Assembly: GCA_012521395.1 (NCBI GenBank)
Contig: JAAYML010000038.1
Location: forward strand, 1-62,471
Reading direction: 5' to 3'
Source: Candidatus Epulonipiscium sp.
GTDB lineage: Bacteria; Bacillota; Clostridia; Lachnospirales; Defluviitaleaceae
DNA: 62,471 nt
How positions within the stretch are numbered: position 1 is the stretch's first letter; each line of letters starts with the position of its first letter. The position numbers and the translations under genes are program-made. Below are positions 8,715 to 17,623 of this stretch, piece after piece. Under the pieces are notes generated by a model that saw only the letters and a program-made list of their open reading frames with translations, ran no database searches and was not told the DNA's origin.

Positions 8715-9545
8715 ATGAAATTATGTTATCAAGTAGCAACACCGGATGTAGCCATTGCCGATTCGGTTACTGCTTACCAGGGTCCCTTAGAAAAGAGTTT
8801 TTATGACTTAGCTTCTTATGGTTATGACGGTGTTGAATTAATGACCTTGAACCCTGACGAACTCGACTGGGACTTTGTAAAAAAAGAGGCTGAAAAAAAT
8901 AAATTAGCAGTCGTTCTGGTTTGTACCGGGGAAATATTTGGACAACTGGGACTAAGCTACACAAATCCAAAAGAAGAAATAAGAAAAGAAGCCATTAGAC
9001 GAACAAAAGGGATTATTGATTTTGCGGCCTTTTTAGGCGCTAACATCAATATTGGCAGAATTCGCGGCCAGTATTGTAAAGAGCTTTCTAAAGAGCAAAC
9101 AGAAAAATATGCGATAGATGCATTTAAAGAATTAAGTGACTACAGTGGAAAGAAAAATGTACAAATTGCCTTAGAATCTGTAACCATCATGCAGACCAAT
9201 TTCATCAATACCTTAGAAGAAGCCGTTCTGATGATAAAAGCTGTTGATAATCCTTATTTTAAACTGATGATGGACGTTTTCCATTTAAATCTGGAAGAAA
9301 AAGATATTTGTGAAGCCATCAGAAATTATAGTCCCTATAATATCCATGTTCATTTAGCGGATAATAACAGACGTTATCCTGGTCATTGCGGCTTAGACTT
9401 TGAAAAAATCATAAAGACCTTTAAAGAATGCGGTTATGATGGAAACTACTGTACTGAAATCTTCCAGATCCCCAGTCAGGAAGAAGCTGCAAAAGGTGCA
9501 ATCCAACATCTAAGACCCATATTCAACAAGGTTTATGGGAAATAG
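8715..9545 (+). CDS. Sugar isomerase/epimerase-like TIM barrel (1)
   Basis: A 276-residue member of the xylose-isomerase-like (AP endonuclease 2) TIM-barrel family, whose members isomerise, epimerise or decarboxylate small ketoses and keto acids using a divalent metal. The usual metal ligands are visible: E154 (IALES), D187 and H190 (MMDVFH), H213 (HVHLAD) and E248 (CTEIF), plus the substrate loop NNRRYPGH. Closest in look to hydroxypyruvate isomerase, tagatose-3-epimerase and IolE types. In context it should act on an intermediate of the acid catabolised by this operon. The exact reaction cannot be assigned. Confidence 0.8.
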   Translation: MKLCYQVATPDVAIADSVTAYQGPLEKSFYDLASYGYDGVELMTLNPDELDWDFVKKEAEKNKLAVVLVCTGEIFGQLGLSYTNPKEEIRKEAIRRTKGIIDFAAFLGANINIGRIRGQYCKELSKEQTEKYAIDAFKELSDYSGKKNVQIALESVTIMQTNFINTLEEAVLMIKAVDNPYFKLMMDVFHLNLEEKDICEAIRNYSPYNIHVHLADNNRRYPGHCGLDFEKIIKTFKECGYDGNYCTEIFQIPSQEEAAKGAIQHLRPIFNKVYGK

Positions 9546-9566
9546 TATAGAAGGGAGCGTATTTTC

Positions 9567-10394
9567 ATGACCAAAGAAAGAAAAAAAGAGCTTCAGGATT
9601 TATGCTTAAAATTCAGACATGATTTAATAGATATTTTACACAGTATTCAAACCGGTCATCCCGGAGGTTCCTTATCTTGTACTGAAATCGTTACAACCCT
9701 TTACTTTGAAAAAATGAATATCGATCCCAAAGACCCTCAAAAAGAAGGAAGAGACCGATTTATTCTCTCAAAAGGGCATGCATGTCCAATGCTTTACTTA
9801 AATTTAGCAGAAAGAGGATTTTTCCCAAAGGAAGACTTAAAACATTTAAGACAAACAGACAGTCACCTGCAAGGTCATCCTTGTTTTCATAAAACTCCTG
9901 GCGTTGAATTGTCAACAGGACCTTTAGGGATGGGTCTTAGCGCAGGTCTGGGAATGGCATTAGGGGAAAAATTAAAAAAGACTGATGCTAAGATTTATGT
10001 CCTGTTAGGGGATGGGGAAATACAAGAAGGTGGAATCTGGGAAGCCGCTATGGCAGCTTCAAAATTTAAAGCCGATAATCTGATTGCTATTTTAGACTAT
10101 AACGGGGTACAGTTAGACGGTACATTAGAAGAAATTATGCCTCTGGGGGATGTTGCTTCCAAATTTGAATCGTTTGGCTGGAATGTTCTTCACTGTGACG
10201 GTCATGATGTGGAAAGTGTATCTGCTGCGATAGATAAGGCAAAAGAATCTACGGATAAACCTTCAATGATTATCGCAAGGACAGTAAAAGGAAAAGGCAT
10301 ATCCTTTATGGAAGGCAAAAACACATGGCATGGAAAACCAATTAGCGATGAAGAATATAAAATGGCAAAAGCCGAGCTGGGAGGTGGAAACTAA
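9567..10394 (+). CDS. Transketolase, N-terminal (TPP-binding) subunit
   Basis: A 275-residue protein equal to the first half of transketolase. It has the substrate/TPP motifs GHPGGSLSCTE, SKGHACPMLYL and the TPP-Mg motif GDGEIQEG with the following Asn (LDYNGVQ). Its stop overlaps the next start (TAATG), so the two halves are coupled and should form an alpha2-beta2 enzyme. Transketolases move a two-carbon glycolaldehyde unit between sugars. Split subunits in catabolic operons often act on unusual ketoses, for example apulose 4-phosphate transketolase in apiose degradation. The true substrate here is unknown. Confidence 0.92.
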   Translation: MTKERKKELQDLCLKFRHDLIDILHSIQTGHPGGSLSCTEIVTTLYFEKMNIDPKDPQKEGRDRFILSKGHACPMLYLNLAERGFFPKEDLKHLRQTDSHLQGHPCFHKTPGVELSTGPLGMGLSAGLGMALGEKLKKTDAKIYVLLGDGEIQEGGIWEAAMAASKFKADNLIAILDYNGVQLDGTLEEIMPLGDVASKFESFGWNVLHCDGHDVESVSAAIDKAKESTDKPSMIIARTVKGKGISFMEGKNTWHGKPISDEEYKMAKAELGGGN

Positions 10395-11329
10395 TGTCAA
10401 AGCAGATTGCCATTCGGGATGCATATGGAGAAGCTTTACTGGAATTAGGTAAAAAGAATGAAAAAATAGTTGCTTTAGAAGCAGATGTTGGTGCCTCCAC
10501 AAAAAGTATTCTCTTTGGTGAGGTGTTTCCTGACAGATATTTTAATGTAGGTATCAGTGAGTTTAATATGGTTGCCATGGCAGCAGGTTTTGCACAGGAA
10601 GGTTTTATACCTTTTGTTAATACTTTTGCTGTTTTTATGACTACGAGAGCTTCAGATCCAATCCAAAGCTTAATTGCCTATGACAAATTAAATGTTAAAA
10701 TGGCAGGAACTTATGCAGGACTTTCTGACTCCTATGATGGTGCAAGCCACCAGGCAATTACCGATATCGCATTTGTAAGGTCTATACCCAATATGACTGT
10801 GATTTCCGTATCTGATGCGGTTGAAACAAAAAAGGCAGTTGAAGCTATTGCTGAGTATGATGGACCAGTATATTTAAGATTAAGCCGTGCGCCAGCACCT
10901 GTAATCTTTGATGAAAATTACGATTTTCAAATAGGAAAAGGTGTTGAGTTACGAACTGGAAAAGATGTTGCCATCATTGCGACAGGCACGATTTTACACA
11001 ATGCCTTAAAGGCTGCAGAGTTATTAGAAGAAGAAGGTATCGAAGCAACTGTCATCAATATTCATACGATTAAACCTATTGACGAAGAAATCATTATTAA
11101 TGCTGCAAGACTTACGGGTGCTGTTCTTACAGTAGAAGAACACAGTATTTATGGTGGCTTAGGCAGTGCTGTAGCAGAAGTACTGTCTCAAAATTATCCA
11201 ACACCTGTAGATTTTGTAGGAGCGACTACTTTTGCAGAATCAGGAGACTATGACGAGTTACTCGAAAAATACGGTTATGGAGCCAGGACTATAGCTGACA
11301 AAGCAAAACAACTGATTAATAGAAAATAG
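10394..11329 (+). CDS. Transketolase, C-terminal subunit
   Basis: A 311-residue second half of transketolase: pyrimidine-binding domain (about 1-165, with EADVGASTKS and the FNVGISEFNMVAMAAGFA region carrying the cofactor-activating Glu) and the C-terminal transketolase domain (about 180-300, TVEEHSIYGGLGSAV). Pairs with the upstream N-terminal subunit, which overlaps it by one base. Together they equal one complete transketolase. Confidence 0.92.
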   Translation: MSKQIAIRDAYGEALLELGKKNEKIVALEADVGASTKSILFGEVFPDRYFNVGISEFNMVAMAAGFAQEGFIPFVNTFAVFMTTRASDPIQSLIAYDKLNVKMAGTYAGLSDSYDGASHQAITDIAFVRSIPNMTVISVSDAVETKKAVEAIAEYDGPVYLRLSRAPAPVIFDENYDFQIGKGVELRTGKDVAIIATGTILHNALKAAELLEEEGIEATVINIHTIKPIDEEIIINAARLTGAVLTVEEHSIYGGLGSAVAEVLSQNYPTPVDFVGATTFAESGDYDELLEKYGYGARTIADKAKQLINRK

Positions 11330-11360
11330 AGTATAAAAAGCAAAATGGAGGAATGAAGAA

Positions 11361-12257
11361 ATGAGAGAATCTATTCACAAGTATTTTCAGATAGGAACCA
11401 TCCAGTTTATGAGTTATCCAGGGATTGATCCCGTGGAATCCATTAAAAAGATTGCTTGTGATGACTACTTTGATGCCATCGAAATTACCAAAGTAGACGG
11501 CGAAGAAAAAAGAGCACAAGTTAAAAAAATGCTGATAGAATCTGGACTTAAAGTGTGTTATGGTGCACAACCTCTTTTACTTGGAACAAAATTAAATCCC
11601 AATGCAATTGATGAAGAAGAAAGAAAGAAAGCAGAAGAACTGCTGCTTAAAGCTATTGACGATGCAGAATACTTTGGGGCAAAAGGTATTGCTTTCTTAG
11701 CAGGAAAATGGGAAAAAGAAACAAAAGATCAGGCTTATGAACAATTGTTAAAGACAACAAGAAATTTATGTGACTATGCGGCAACAAAGGGCATGCATGT
11801 AAATCTGGAAGTTTTCGACTTTGATATGGATAAGGCTGCATTAATCGGACCAGCTCCATACGCAGCAAAATTTGCTGCTGACATGAGAACAACACACAGC
11901 AATTTTGGCCTTATGGTAGATCTTTCTCACTTCCCGACAACTTATGAAACAGCCAGATTTGTTATTCGCACCTTAAGACCATATATTGCACACTTCCATA
12001 TTGGTAATGCCGTTGTAAAAGAAGGTTGTGAAGCATACGGAGACATGCATCCAAGATTTGGATTCCCCAATAGTGCTAACAACATTGAAGAATTATTAGA
12101 ATTCTTTAGAGTATTAAAAGAAGAAGGTTTCCTGGATTCAAAAGAACCCTATGTACTTTCTTTTGAAGTAAAACCATGGAAAGATGAAGATCCTGATATC
12201 ATCTTAGCAAATACTAAGAGAGTGATTAACAGAGCCTGGGCTCTTTTAGAAGACTAA
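11361..12257 (+). CDS. Xylose-isomerase-like TIM barrel (2)
   Basis: A 298-residue TIM barrel of the sugar phosphate isomerase/epimerase superfamily. Likely metal ligands are E150 (NLEVFDFD), D187 and H190 (MVDLSHFP), H213 (HFHIGN) and E269 (SFEVKPW). It is a paralogue of the third TIM barrel at 17624 and shares the unusual block HPRFGFPNS (about residues 230-238), which the first TIM barrel lacks. Related proteins include decarboxylases of oxo-sugar acids (3-oxo-isoapionate decarboxylase type) as well as isomerases, so decarboxylation is possible. No firm reaction can be given. Confidence 0.75.
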   Translation: MRESIHKYFQIGTIQFMSYPGIDPVESIKKIACDDYFDAIEITKVDGEEKRAQVKKMLIESGLKVCYGAQPLLLGTKLNPNAIDEEERKKAEELLLKAIDDAEYFGAKGIAFLAGKWEKETKDQAYEQLLKTTRNLCDYAATKGMHVNLEVFDFDMDKAALIGPAPYAAKFAADMRTTHSNFGLMVDLSHFPTTYETARFVIRTLRPYIAHFHIGNAVVKEGCEAYGDMHPRFGFPNSANNIEELLEFFRVLKEEGFLDSKEPYVLSFEVKPWKDEDPDIILANTKRVINRAWALLED

Positions 12258-12300
12258 AGCTTTGTCATTTATTTATAATTTATCAACAGAAAGGAACGGT

Positions 12301-13266
12301 GTGAAATTGAAAATAGTTATTTTAGATGGATATACAGAAAATCCTGGAGATTTATCCTGGGAAGGCTTTGAAAAGTTAGGTGAATTAACGGTTTATGACA
12401 GAACACCAGCTGATAAAATTATTGAAAGGATTGGGGATGCTGATGTGGTTTATACCAATAAAACCCCCATTAGCAGAGAAACTTTAGATGCATGTCCCAA
12501 TGTTAAGTTTATTGGAGTGCTTGCTACAGGTTATAACGTAGTTGATGTGGAAGCAGCTAAGGAAAAAGGCATTCCTGTATCCAATATTCCAACCTATGGA
12601 ACCGATGCTGTAGCACAATTTACCATTGCTTTATTATTAGAATTATGCCATCATATCGGGGCACATTCTGATGCGGTTAAAAATGGTGAATGGACCAATA
12701 ATCCAGACTGGTGCTTTTGGAAATATCCTTTAATAGAACTGGCAGGAAAGACCATGGGTATTATAGGTTTTGGAAGAATTGGCCAAAGAACTGCAGAAAT
12801 TGCACAGGCTTTAGGAATGAAAATCTTAGCTTATGATGCTTATAAGAATTCGGCATTAGAATCTGAAACCTGCAAGTATGCAGAATTAGATGAGCTCCTT
12901 GCAAATTCTGACGTTATTTCCCTTCACTGCCCTTTATTCCCTGAAACTCAGGGGATTATCAATAAGGATACCATAGCAAAAATGAAAGATGGGGTAATGA
13001 TTCTTAACACTTCAAGAGGTCCATTGATTGTTGAAGAAGATTTAAGAGATGCCTTAAACAGTGGAAAGGTTGCCGGAGCAGCATTGGATGTTGTATCAAA
13101 AGAGCCGATCGAAATGAATAACCCCTTACTTTCTGCAAAAAATATCATCATTACACCACACATTGCCTGGGCTCCTAAAGAATCCAGACAAAGATTAATG
13201 GACATTGCTGTTGACAACTTAAAAGCTTTTATTTCAGGCAATCCTCAAAATGTTGTCAACAAGTAA
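12301..13266 (+). CDS. D-2-hydroxyacid dehydrogenase (hydroxypyruvate reductase-like)
   Basis: A roughly 321-residue NAD(P)-dependent D-isomer-specific 2-hydroxyacid dehydrogenase. Nucleotide site GFGRIGQR, substrate/catalytic Arg in NTSRGPLI, catalytic Glu in VVSKEPIE and catalytic His in TPHIAW are all present. Closest in appearance to glycerate dehydrogenase/hydroxypyruvate reductase or glyoxylate reductase. I start it at GTG 12301, six bases after AAGGAACGG; the longer frame from 12262 has no ribosome site. In this operon it could reduce hydroxypyruvate, or oxidise the imported acid. Confidence 0.88.
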   Translation: MKLKIVILDGYTENPGDLSWEGFEKLGELTVYDRTPADKIIERIGDADVVYTNKTPISRETLDACPNVKFIGVLATGYNVVDVEAAKEKGIPVSNIPTYGTDAVAQFTIALLLELCHHIGAHSDAVKNGEWTNNPDWCFWKYPLIELAGKTMGIIGFGRIGQRTAEIAQALGMKILAYDAYKNSALESETCKYAELDELLANSDVISLHCPLFPETQGIINKDTIAKMKDGVMILNTSRGPLIVEEDLRDALNSGKVAGAALDVVSKEPIEMNNPLLSAKNIIITPHIAWAPKESRQRLMDIAVDNLKAFISGNPQNVVNK

Positions 13267-13281
13267 CTCTTTTATCATAGA

Positions 13282-13319
13282 TTTCACTTTTCAAGCTTTA
13301 TGCTTTGAAAAGTGAAGTC
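13282..13319 (+). other. Intra-operon hairpin before tctB
   Basis: TTTCACTTTTC-AAGC and GCTTTGAAAAGTGAAG pair around a TTTAT loop with one bulge. There is no T-run, so this is more likely an mRNA processing or stability hairpin than a terminator. Confidence 0.5.
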
Positions 13320-13360
13320 TAATAAGATAGATTTTACATTCTAAATATAGGAGGATTGAC

Positions 13361-13810
13361 ATGACAAAGTTTAAAGTGAAGAATCTGATACCGCTTTTAT
13401 TTGTGGTGATGGGGTTAGTATTTGCAATTTTAGGCTTTACACAACTTGGATTCTGGAGTGATGTTGATGGACCCAAACCAGGATTCTTTCCATCAATCAT
13501 TGCGATTGTTATGGTTTTTACAGGTTTAATAGCCTTTATTCAATCTTTTAAGGAAGAAGATAAGGCACAATATAATGCACAAGAATTTCTTGCTATGGCA
13601 GGAGGTCTTGGAATTTTTGCAGCTACCTTTATTATCGGTTTAGTTCCAACAATTATTCTCTATATTATTCTTTGGTTAAAATTAGTTGAAAAAGCTAGTT
13701 GGAAAGTGATTTTAATTGTATTGGCTATAGCTTGTTTTATTACCATTGGGGTATTTGGAATCTGGTTGGGTATTCAGTTTCCAAAAGGCATCTTTGAATT
13801 CATTTTATAA
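13361..13810 (+). CDS. tctB: Tripartite tricarboxylate transporter, small subunit TctB
   Basis: A 149-residue membrane protein with four predicted transmembrane segments (about residues 7-27, 43-61, 77-105, 117-141), the size and shape of TctB. Together with TctA and TctC it forms a secondary transporter that takes up carboxylic acids using a periplasmic-type binding protein. The N-terminal FWSDVDGPKPGFFPSI stretch matches the family. It is first of the three, giving the order B-A-C rather than the usual C-B-A. Confidence 0.85.
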   Translation: MTKFKVKNLIPLLFVVMGLVFAILGFTQLGFWSDVDGPKPGFFPSIIAIVMVFTGLIAFIQSFKEEDKAQYNAQEFLAMAGGLGIFAATFIIGLVPTIILYIILWLKLVEKASWKVILIVLAIACFITIGVFGIWLGIQFPKGIFEFIL

Positions 13811-13828
13811 GAAGGGGGAAGAGAAGAA

Positions 13829-15337
13829 ATGTCAAACTTTGAGATGTTGTTACGAGGATTTTCAGTTGTATTTACACCAGCTAATATCGGGGCATCCATT
13901 TTAGGTGCGATATTAGGTCTTATCGTCGGAGCGATGCCTGGGATTGGTAGTTTGGCAGGAGTAGCATTATTACTTCCCCTGACATATAAATTTAATCCAA
14001 CAACGGCAATTATTATGTTGGGTGCACTCTACTATTCAAATATGTACGGCGGAAGCTTTAGTGCTATCTTACTGAATATACCAGGAGATTCACCAGCTGT
14101 TATGACTGCAGTTGATGGATATCCGATGGCTAAGAAAAAGAAAAGACCTGGACAAGCTTTGTTTACAGCAAATATGGCATCCTGTATTGGTGGTACCATT
14201 GGAATGATTATTCTTACCTTTGCAGGGCCAGCTTTAGCAAACATCGGATTAAAATTTGGACCATCTGAAATGACAGCACTTTTACTTGTTGCAATGACTT
14301 CTATTAGTTGGTTAGTTGGTGAAAATCCAATCAAAGGGATTGTGGCTACAGCATTCGGTATTTTGTTAGCCTCTATGGGTATGGATACCTTATCCGGATC
14401 ACCAAGATATGATTTTGGAAGTATGCATTTATTGGGTGGAATTCCATTTACGCCTTTTGTTATTGGTTCTGTTGGTTTTGCACAAGTGATTAATTTAATG
14501 AATGAAAGATATGTTCAAACAGAAATGATAGATGCAAAACTTTCAATAAGAGGAAGTTTACCAACTAAACGGGAATTCTTAAGGCTGATACCTCCTTCTA
14601 TAAGATCTGGTATTTTGGGAACTTTTGTAGGTGTATTACCAGGTGCAGGGGCTACGACAGGTGCATTTATGGGATATGCGATTCAGAAGAATTTTAAGAG
14701 TGATGAGCCTTTAGGAACAGGTGCAGTAGAAGGTATTGCAGCTTGTGAAGCAGCAAATAACGCAGCAGCTGCAGGTTCTTTTGCTCCTTTACTTGCTCTT
14801 GGTATTCCTGGTTCTGGAACAGGTGCGGTTCTTCTTGGAGGCTTAATGTTATGGGGTCTTAATCCTGGACCATTGCTTTTCCAAAATGAACCAGATTTTG
14901 CATGGGGTTTAATATCATCCCTATTCTTATCCAATGCGATAACCCTTTTAATTGCGATTGCGGTTATTCCATTCTTAACGAAGATATTAGCTGTACCTAC
15001 AAAATATATGATACCAATTATTACAGTAGTTTGTGTGGTAGGTTCATATAGTACAACCTATTCAATGTTTGGTGTATTAGTAATGCTTTTATCAGGAATA
15101 GTAAGCTACTTTATTCAAAAGAATAACTATAGTACAGCACCGATGCTTTTATCTTTCGTATTAGCGCCACTGCTTGAGTCTAATATGAGAAAAGCATTTA
15201 TTATCTCTGGTGGTAGCTTAAAAATTTTCTTTACAAGACCTATATCTCTAATGTTCATGTTGATCTTCTTTACAATGCTTTTAATTCCACTTGTAAGAAG
15301 TATAATAGGTAAAAAGAAAGAAGAAAAAACTGCTTAA
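13829..15337 (+). CDS. tctA: Tripartite tricarboxylate transporter, large subunit TctA
   Basis: A 502-residue, roughly 12-segment membrane protein of the TctA (DUF112) family. Characteristic glycine- and proline-rich motifs are present: VGAMPGIGSLAGVALLLPL near the N-terminus, YGGSFSAILLNIPGDSPAV (about 75-93), GVLPGAGATTGAFMGYA, and FAPLLALGIPGSGTGAVLLG. It is the translocating subunit. Eighteen bases separate it from tctB. Confidence 0.95.
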   Translation: MSNFEMLLRGFSVVFTPANIGASILGAILGLIVGAMPGIGSLAGVALLLPLTYKFNPTTAIIMLGALYYSNMYGGSFSAILLNIPGDSPAVMTAVDGYPMAKKKKRPGQALFTANMASCIGGTIGMIILTFAGPALANIGLKFGPSEMTALLLVAMTSISWLVGENPIKGIVATAFGILLASMGMDTLSGSPRYDFGSMHLLGGIPFTPFVIGSVGFAQVINLMNERYVQTEMIDAKLSIRGSLPTKREFLRLIPPSIRSGILGTFVGVLPGAGATTGAFMGYAIQKNFKSDEPLGTGAVEGIAACEAANNAAAAGSFAPLLALGIPGSGTGAVLLGGLMLWGLNPGPLLFQNEPDFAWGLISSLFLSNAITLLIAIAVIPFLTKILAVPTKYMIPIITVVCVVGSYSTTYSMFGVLVMLLSGIVSYFIQKNNYSTAPMLLSFVLAPLLESNMRKAFIISGGSLKIFFTRPISLMFMLIFFTMLLIPLVRSIIGKKKEEKTA

Positions 15338-15356
15338 TTTAATTATTTTAGCTCGC

Positions 15357-15382
15357 TATATAATTTTCATTAATTATATAGA
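15357..15382 (+). other. Intra-operon hairpin between tctA and tctC
   Basis: CTATATAATT-TTCATT-AATTATATAG gives a perfect 10-bp AT stem with no T-run. It sits just before the binding-protein gene and could shield the downstream mRNA from decay. Confidence 0.45.
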
Positions 15383-15422
15383 TATAAATTTTAAATTTTA
15401 AATATTAAGAGGAGGATTTAGT

Positions 15423-16469
15423 ATGAAGAATAAAATGATGGCTTTATTGGCAGGGGTTTTAACAGTATCTGTACTTTTTACAGGTTGCCAAAAATCTGGC
15501 GGAAATTCCAGTTCAGGTGGAACAAGCTCAGGCGGAACAAGTTCTGGAGAAAAAACTACTGTAACTAAAGAATTTAAACCAGCTTCAACGGTTGACTGGT
15601 ATGTTGCTAGTAGTCCAGGTGGTGGCAGCGACATTTTCACCAGAATGATTACAGACATTATGATTTCTGAAGGAATTGTTGACACAAACTTTATTGTTAC
15701 CAACAAGACCGACGGTGGCGGTGAAGTTGTTCGTAATGAAGTAGCACATATGTCGAAAGGTGACAGAGCAAACAATACTTTATTAACTTTTAACAGCGGA
15801 TGTTTAATGCCAATGGTTGAAAACACTAAAAATCGTTCCAGCAACTTTAAAGTTATCGCTGTTATGGCAGTAGACAAACAATTACTTTTCAAAACAGAAC
15901 ATACAAAATATGCAGATTTTAATGAAGCAATTGAAGCAGCAAAAAGTGGTGCAAGCATTGTTATTGGTGGTTCAAAAGGTGACGACGTTGCAACTTATGA
16001 AGCATTAATTCAAGAAATTGGTGTTTCTGCAGACAACATGAAGTACATTACTTACGATGCAACTTCTGACGCTATTACTGCAGGCTTGGGCGGACACGTT
16101 GACTTTGTTATGTCTAAACCAGCAGCAGCATCTGAATATGTTGAAGCAGGTTCATTAATTCCTGTATTGGCACTTTCAAAAGAAAGATTTTCAGGTAATT
16201 TAGCTGATGCTCCAACATTAAGTGAAATTGGAGATTATGAAGATGTTGAAGTTCCTGTATGGCGTAGTGTTGTAGCACCTGCCAGCATGAGTGATGAAGC
16301 GGTAGCATTCTGGACCGATGCTCTTAAAAAAGTATCTGAAACAGAAAAATGGCAAAATGATTATATTGCAAAATATAAATTAATTCCTGAATACATGGAT
16401 GCAGCAACAGCAACTGGCTATATCAGTGAATTCGAAAAGAATTTCATGGCATCTAAAGGAATTCAATAA
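15423..16469 (+). CDS. tctC: Tripartite tricarboxylate transporter substrate-binding lipoprotein TctC
   Basis: A 348-residue Bug/TctC-type solute-binding protein. It has a lipoprotein signal peptide ending SVLFTGC with the lipidated C22, then a Ser/Gly linker with a GGTSS repeat, then the two-lobed binding domain. The motif VDWYVASSPGGGSDIFTRM marks the ligand-cleft loop that in this family grips a carboxylate. Substrates of the family are citrate, dicarboxylates, aromatic or sugar acids; the specific ligand is unknown. It is flanked by hairpins on both sides, as expected for a highly expressed binding protein. Confidence 0.92.
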   Translation: MKNKMMALLAGVLTVSVLFTGCQKSGGNSSSGGTSSGGTSSGEKTTVTKEFKPASTVDWYVASSPGGGSDIFTRMITDIMISEGIVDTNFIVTNKTDGGGEVVRNEVAHMSKGDRANNTLLTFNSGCLMPMVENTKNRSSNFKVIAVMAVDKQLLFKTEHTKYADFNEAIEAAKSGASIVIGGSKGDDVATYEALIQEIGVSADNMKYITYDATSDAITAGLGGHVDFVMSKPAAASEYVEAGSLIPVLALSKERFSGNLADAPTLSEIGDYEDVEVPVWRSVVAPASMSDEAVAFWTDALKKVSETEKWQNDYIAKYKLIPEYMDAATATGYISEFEKNFMASKGIQ

Positions 16470-16504
16470 TTTAAGAAGTTAAAAACTGCAACAATCACCA
16501 ACAA

Positions 16505-16552
16505 GTTAAAAAGAAGTGCTGTCTAAATACTATGATAGTACTTCTTTTTAAC
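16505..16552 (+). other. Strong hairpin between tctC and the pdxA-like gene
   Basis: GTTAAAAAGAAGTGCT (16505-16520) pairs with AGTACTTCTTTTTAAC (16537-16552) over 16 bases with one wobble. The right arm carries a T5 run, but it lies inside the stem, so this is probably a partial attenuator or a 3-prime stability element for tctC mRNA. Confidence 0.55.
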
Positions 16553-16607
16553 AAAGACTTAAAAGGAAACAGGATTAAAATAGATTTATCATCTGGGAGG
16601 AAAATAT

Positions 16608-17609
16608 ATGGAGAAGAAACCGATTATTGGGATAATTTTAGGGGATGCAGCAGGCGTTGGTCCAGAAATTATCGCAAAACTGGCAGCAAGAAAATTTTAC
16701 GATGAATATTGCAGACCCGTGATTTTAGGGGATGCAAGAGTTTTTGAAGAAGGTGCAAGAGTAGCAGGTGTTGAAGTTCCCGTACAAATTATTGAAGACG
16801 TTGATGATGCAACATGGGAAAAAGGTATTCCTGTTCTTGATCAAAAAGATTTAGACCCTGCAAACATTCCTTATGGACAACTTAATGTTGAAAGTGGGAA
16901 AGCTTGTCTGGATTTATTAAAATTAGCTGTTGAACTGTTTCAGGCTGAAAAGATTGATGGCTTTTGCTTTGGTCCTTTAAATAAATCCGCTATGATTGCT
17001 GCTGGTTGTCCTTACGAAAGTGAACATCATTACATGGCAGCGTTGTTTAATCATACGGAACCCTTTGGAGAAATTAACTACTTAGATGGTCTTTGGACGA
17101 CAAGAACTACCAGTCACATTCCAATTAAGGAAGTAAGCAATCATTTAACCGTAGACAGAATCTTAAGAGCTGTCCGTTTAGCCAATACAACTTTAAAAAA
17201 TGCCGGATATGATAAACCTCTTTTAGGTCTGGCGGCTCTTAACCCACACTGTGGAGAAAATGGTAAATGCGGCAGAGAAGAAATTGATGTGATAGCCCCG
17301 GCTATTGAAAAAGCAATTGAAATGGGAATTGATGCAAGAGGACCATATCCTGCAGATATTCTTTTTATTAAAGCATTTAACGGGGAATTTGACGGTGTGG
17401 TAACAATGTATCATGACCAGGGTCAAATTGCATTAAAACTTAAAGGATTCGACTATGGCATTACCATTGCAGGTGGTCTTCCAGCTCCTATCGTAACTTG
17501 TGCGCATGGAACCGCTTATGACATTGCAGGAAAAGGCATTGCAAAAACAACTGCTTTTGAAAATGCAGTAAAAATGGCAGCCAGAATGGCTTCTCATATC
17601 CGCGGCTAA
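16608..17609 (+). CDS. PdxA-family hydroxyacid (phosphate) dehydrogenase
   Basis: A 333-residue member of the PdxA family. These metal- and NAD-dependent enzymes oxidise a hydroxyl next to a carboxylate, usually with decarboxylation. Metal-ligand regions are recognisable: ESEHHYMAALF, LNPHCGENG and YHDQGQIALK, followed by the GFDYGITIAGGLPAP signature. Its setting in an acid catabolic operon rather than pyridoxine synthesis points to a PdxA2-like catabolic enzyme. Catabolic PdxA2 proteins for threonate or erythronate need a DUF1537 kinase partner, which is absent here; TphB-type members act on unphosphorylated diols. I therefore leave the substrate open. Confidence 0.85.
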   Translation: MEKKPIIGIILGDAAGVGPEIIAKLAARKFYDEYCRPVILGDARVFEEGARVAGVEVPVQIIEDVDDATWEKGIPVLDQKDLDPANIPYGQLNVESGKACLDLLKLAVELFQAEKIDGFCFGPLNKSAMIAAGCPYESEHHYMAALFNHTEPFGEINYLDGLWTTRTTSHIPIKEVSNHLTVDRILRAVRLANTTLKNAGYDKPLLGLAALNPHCGENGKCGREEIDVIAPAIEKAIEMGIDARGPYPADILFIKAFNGEFDGVVTMYHDQGQIALKLKGFDYGITIAGGLPAPIVTCAHGTAYDIAGKGIAKTTAFENAVKMAARMASHIRG

Positions 17610-17623
17610 GAAAGGAGTTTATT

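Noticed and set aside
15398-15958. A 186-codon minus-strand frame opposite tctC
   Set aside because: Lies antisense to a clear lipoprotein gene, lacks a ribosome site and has no recognisable motif.
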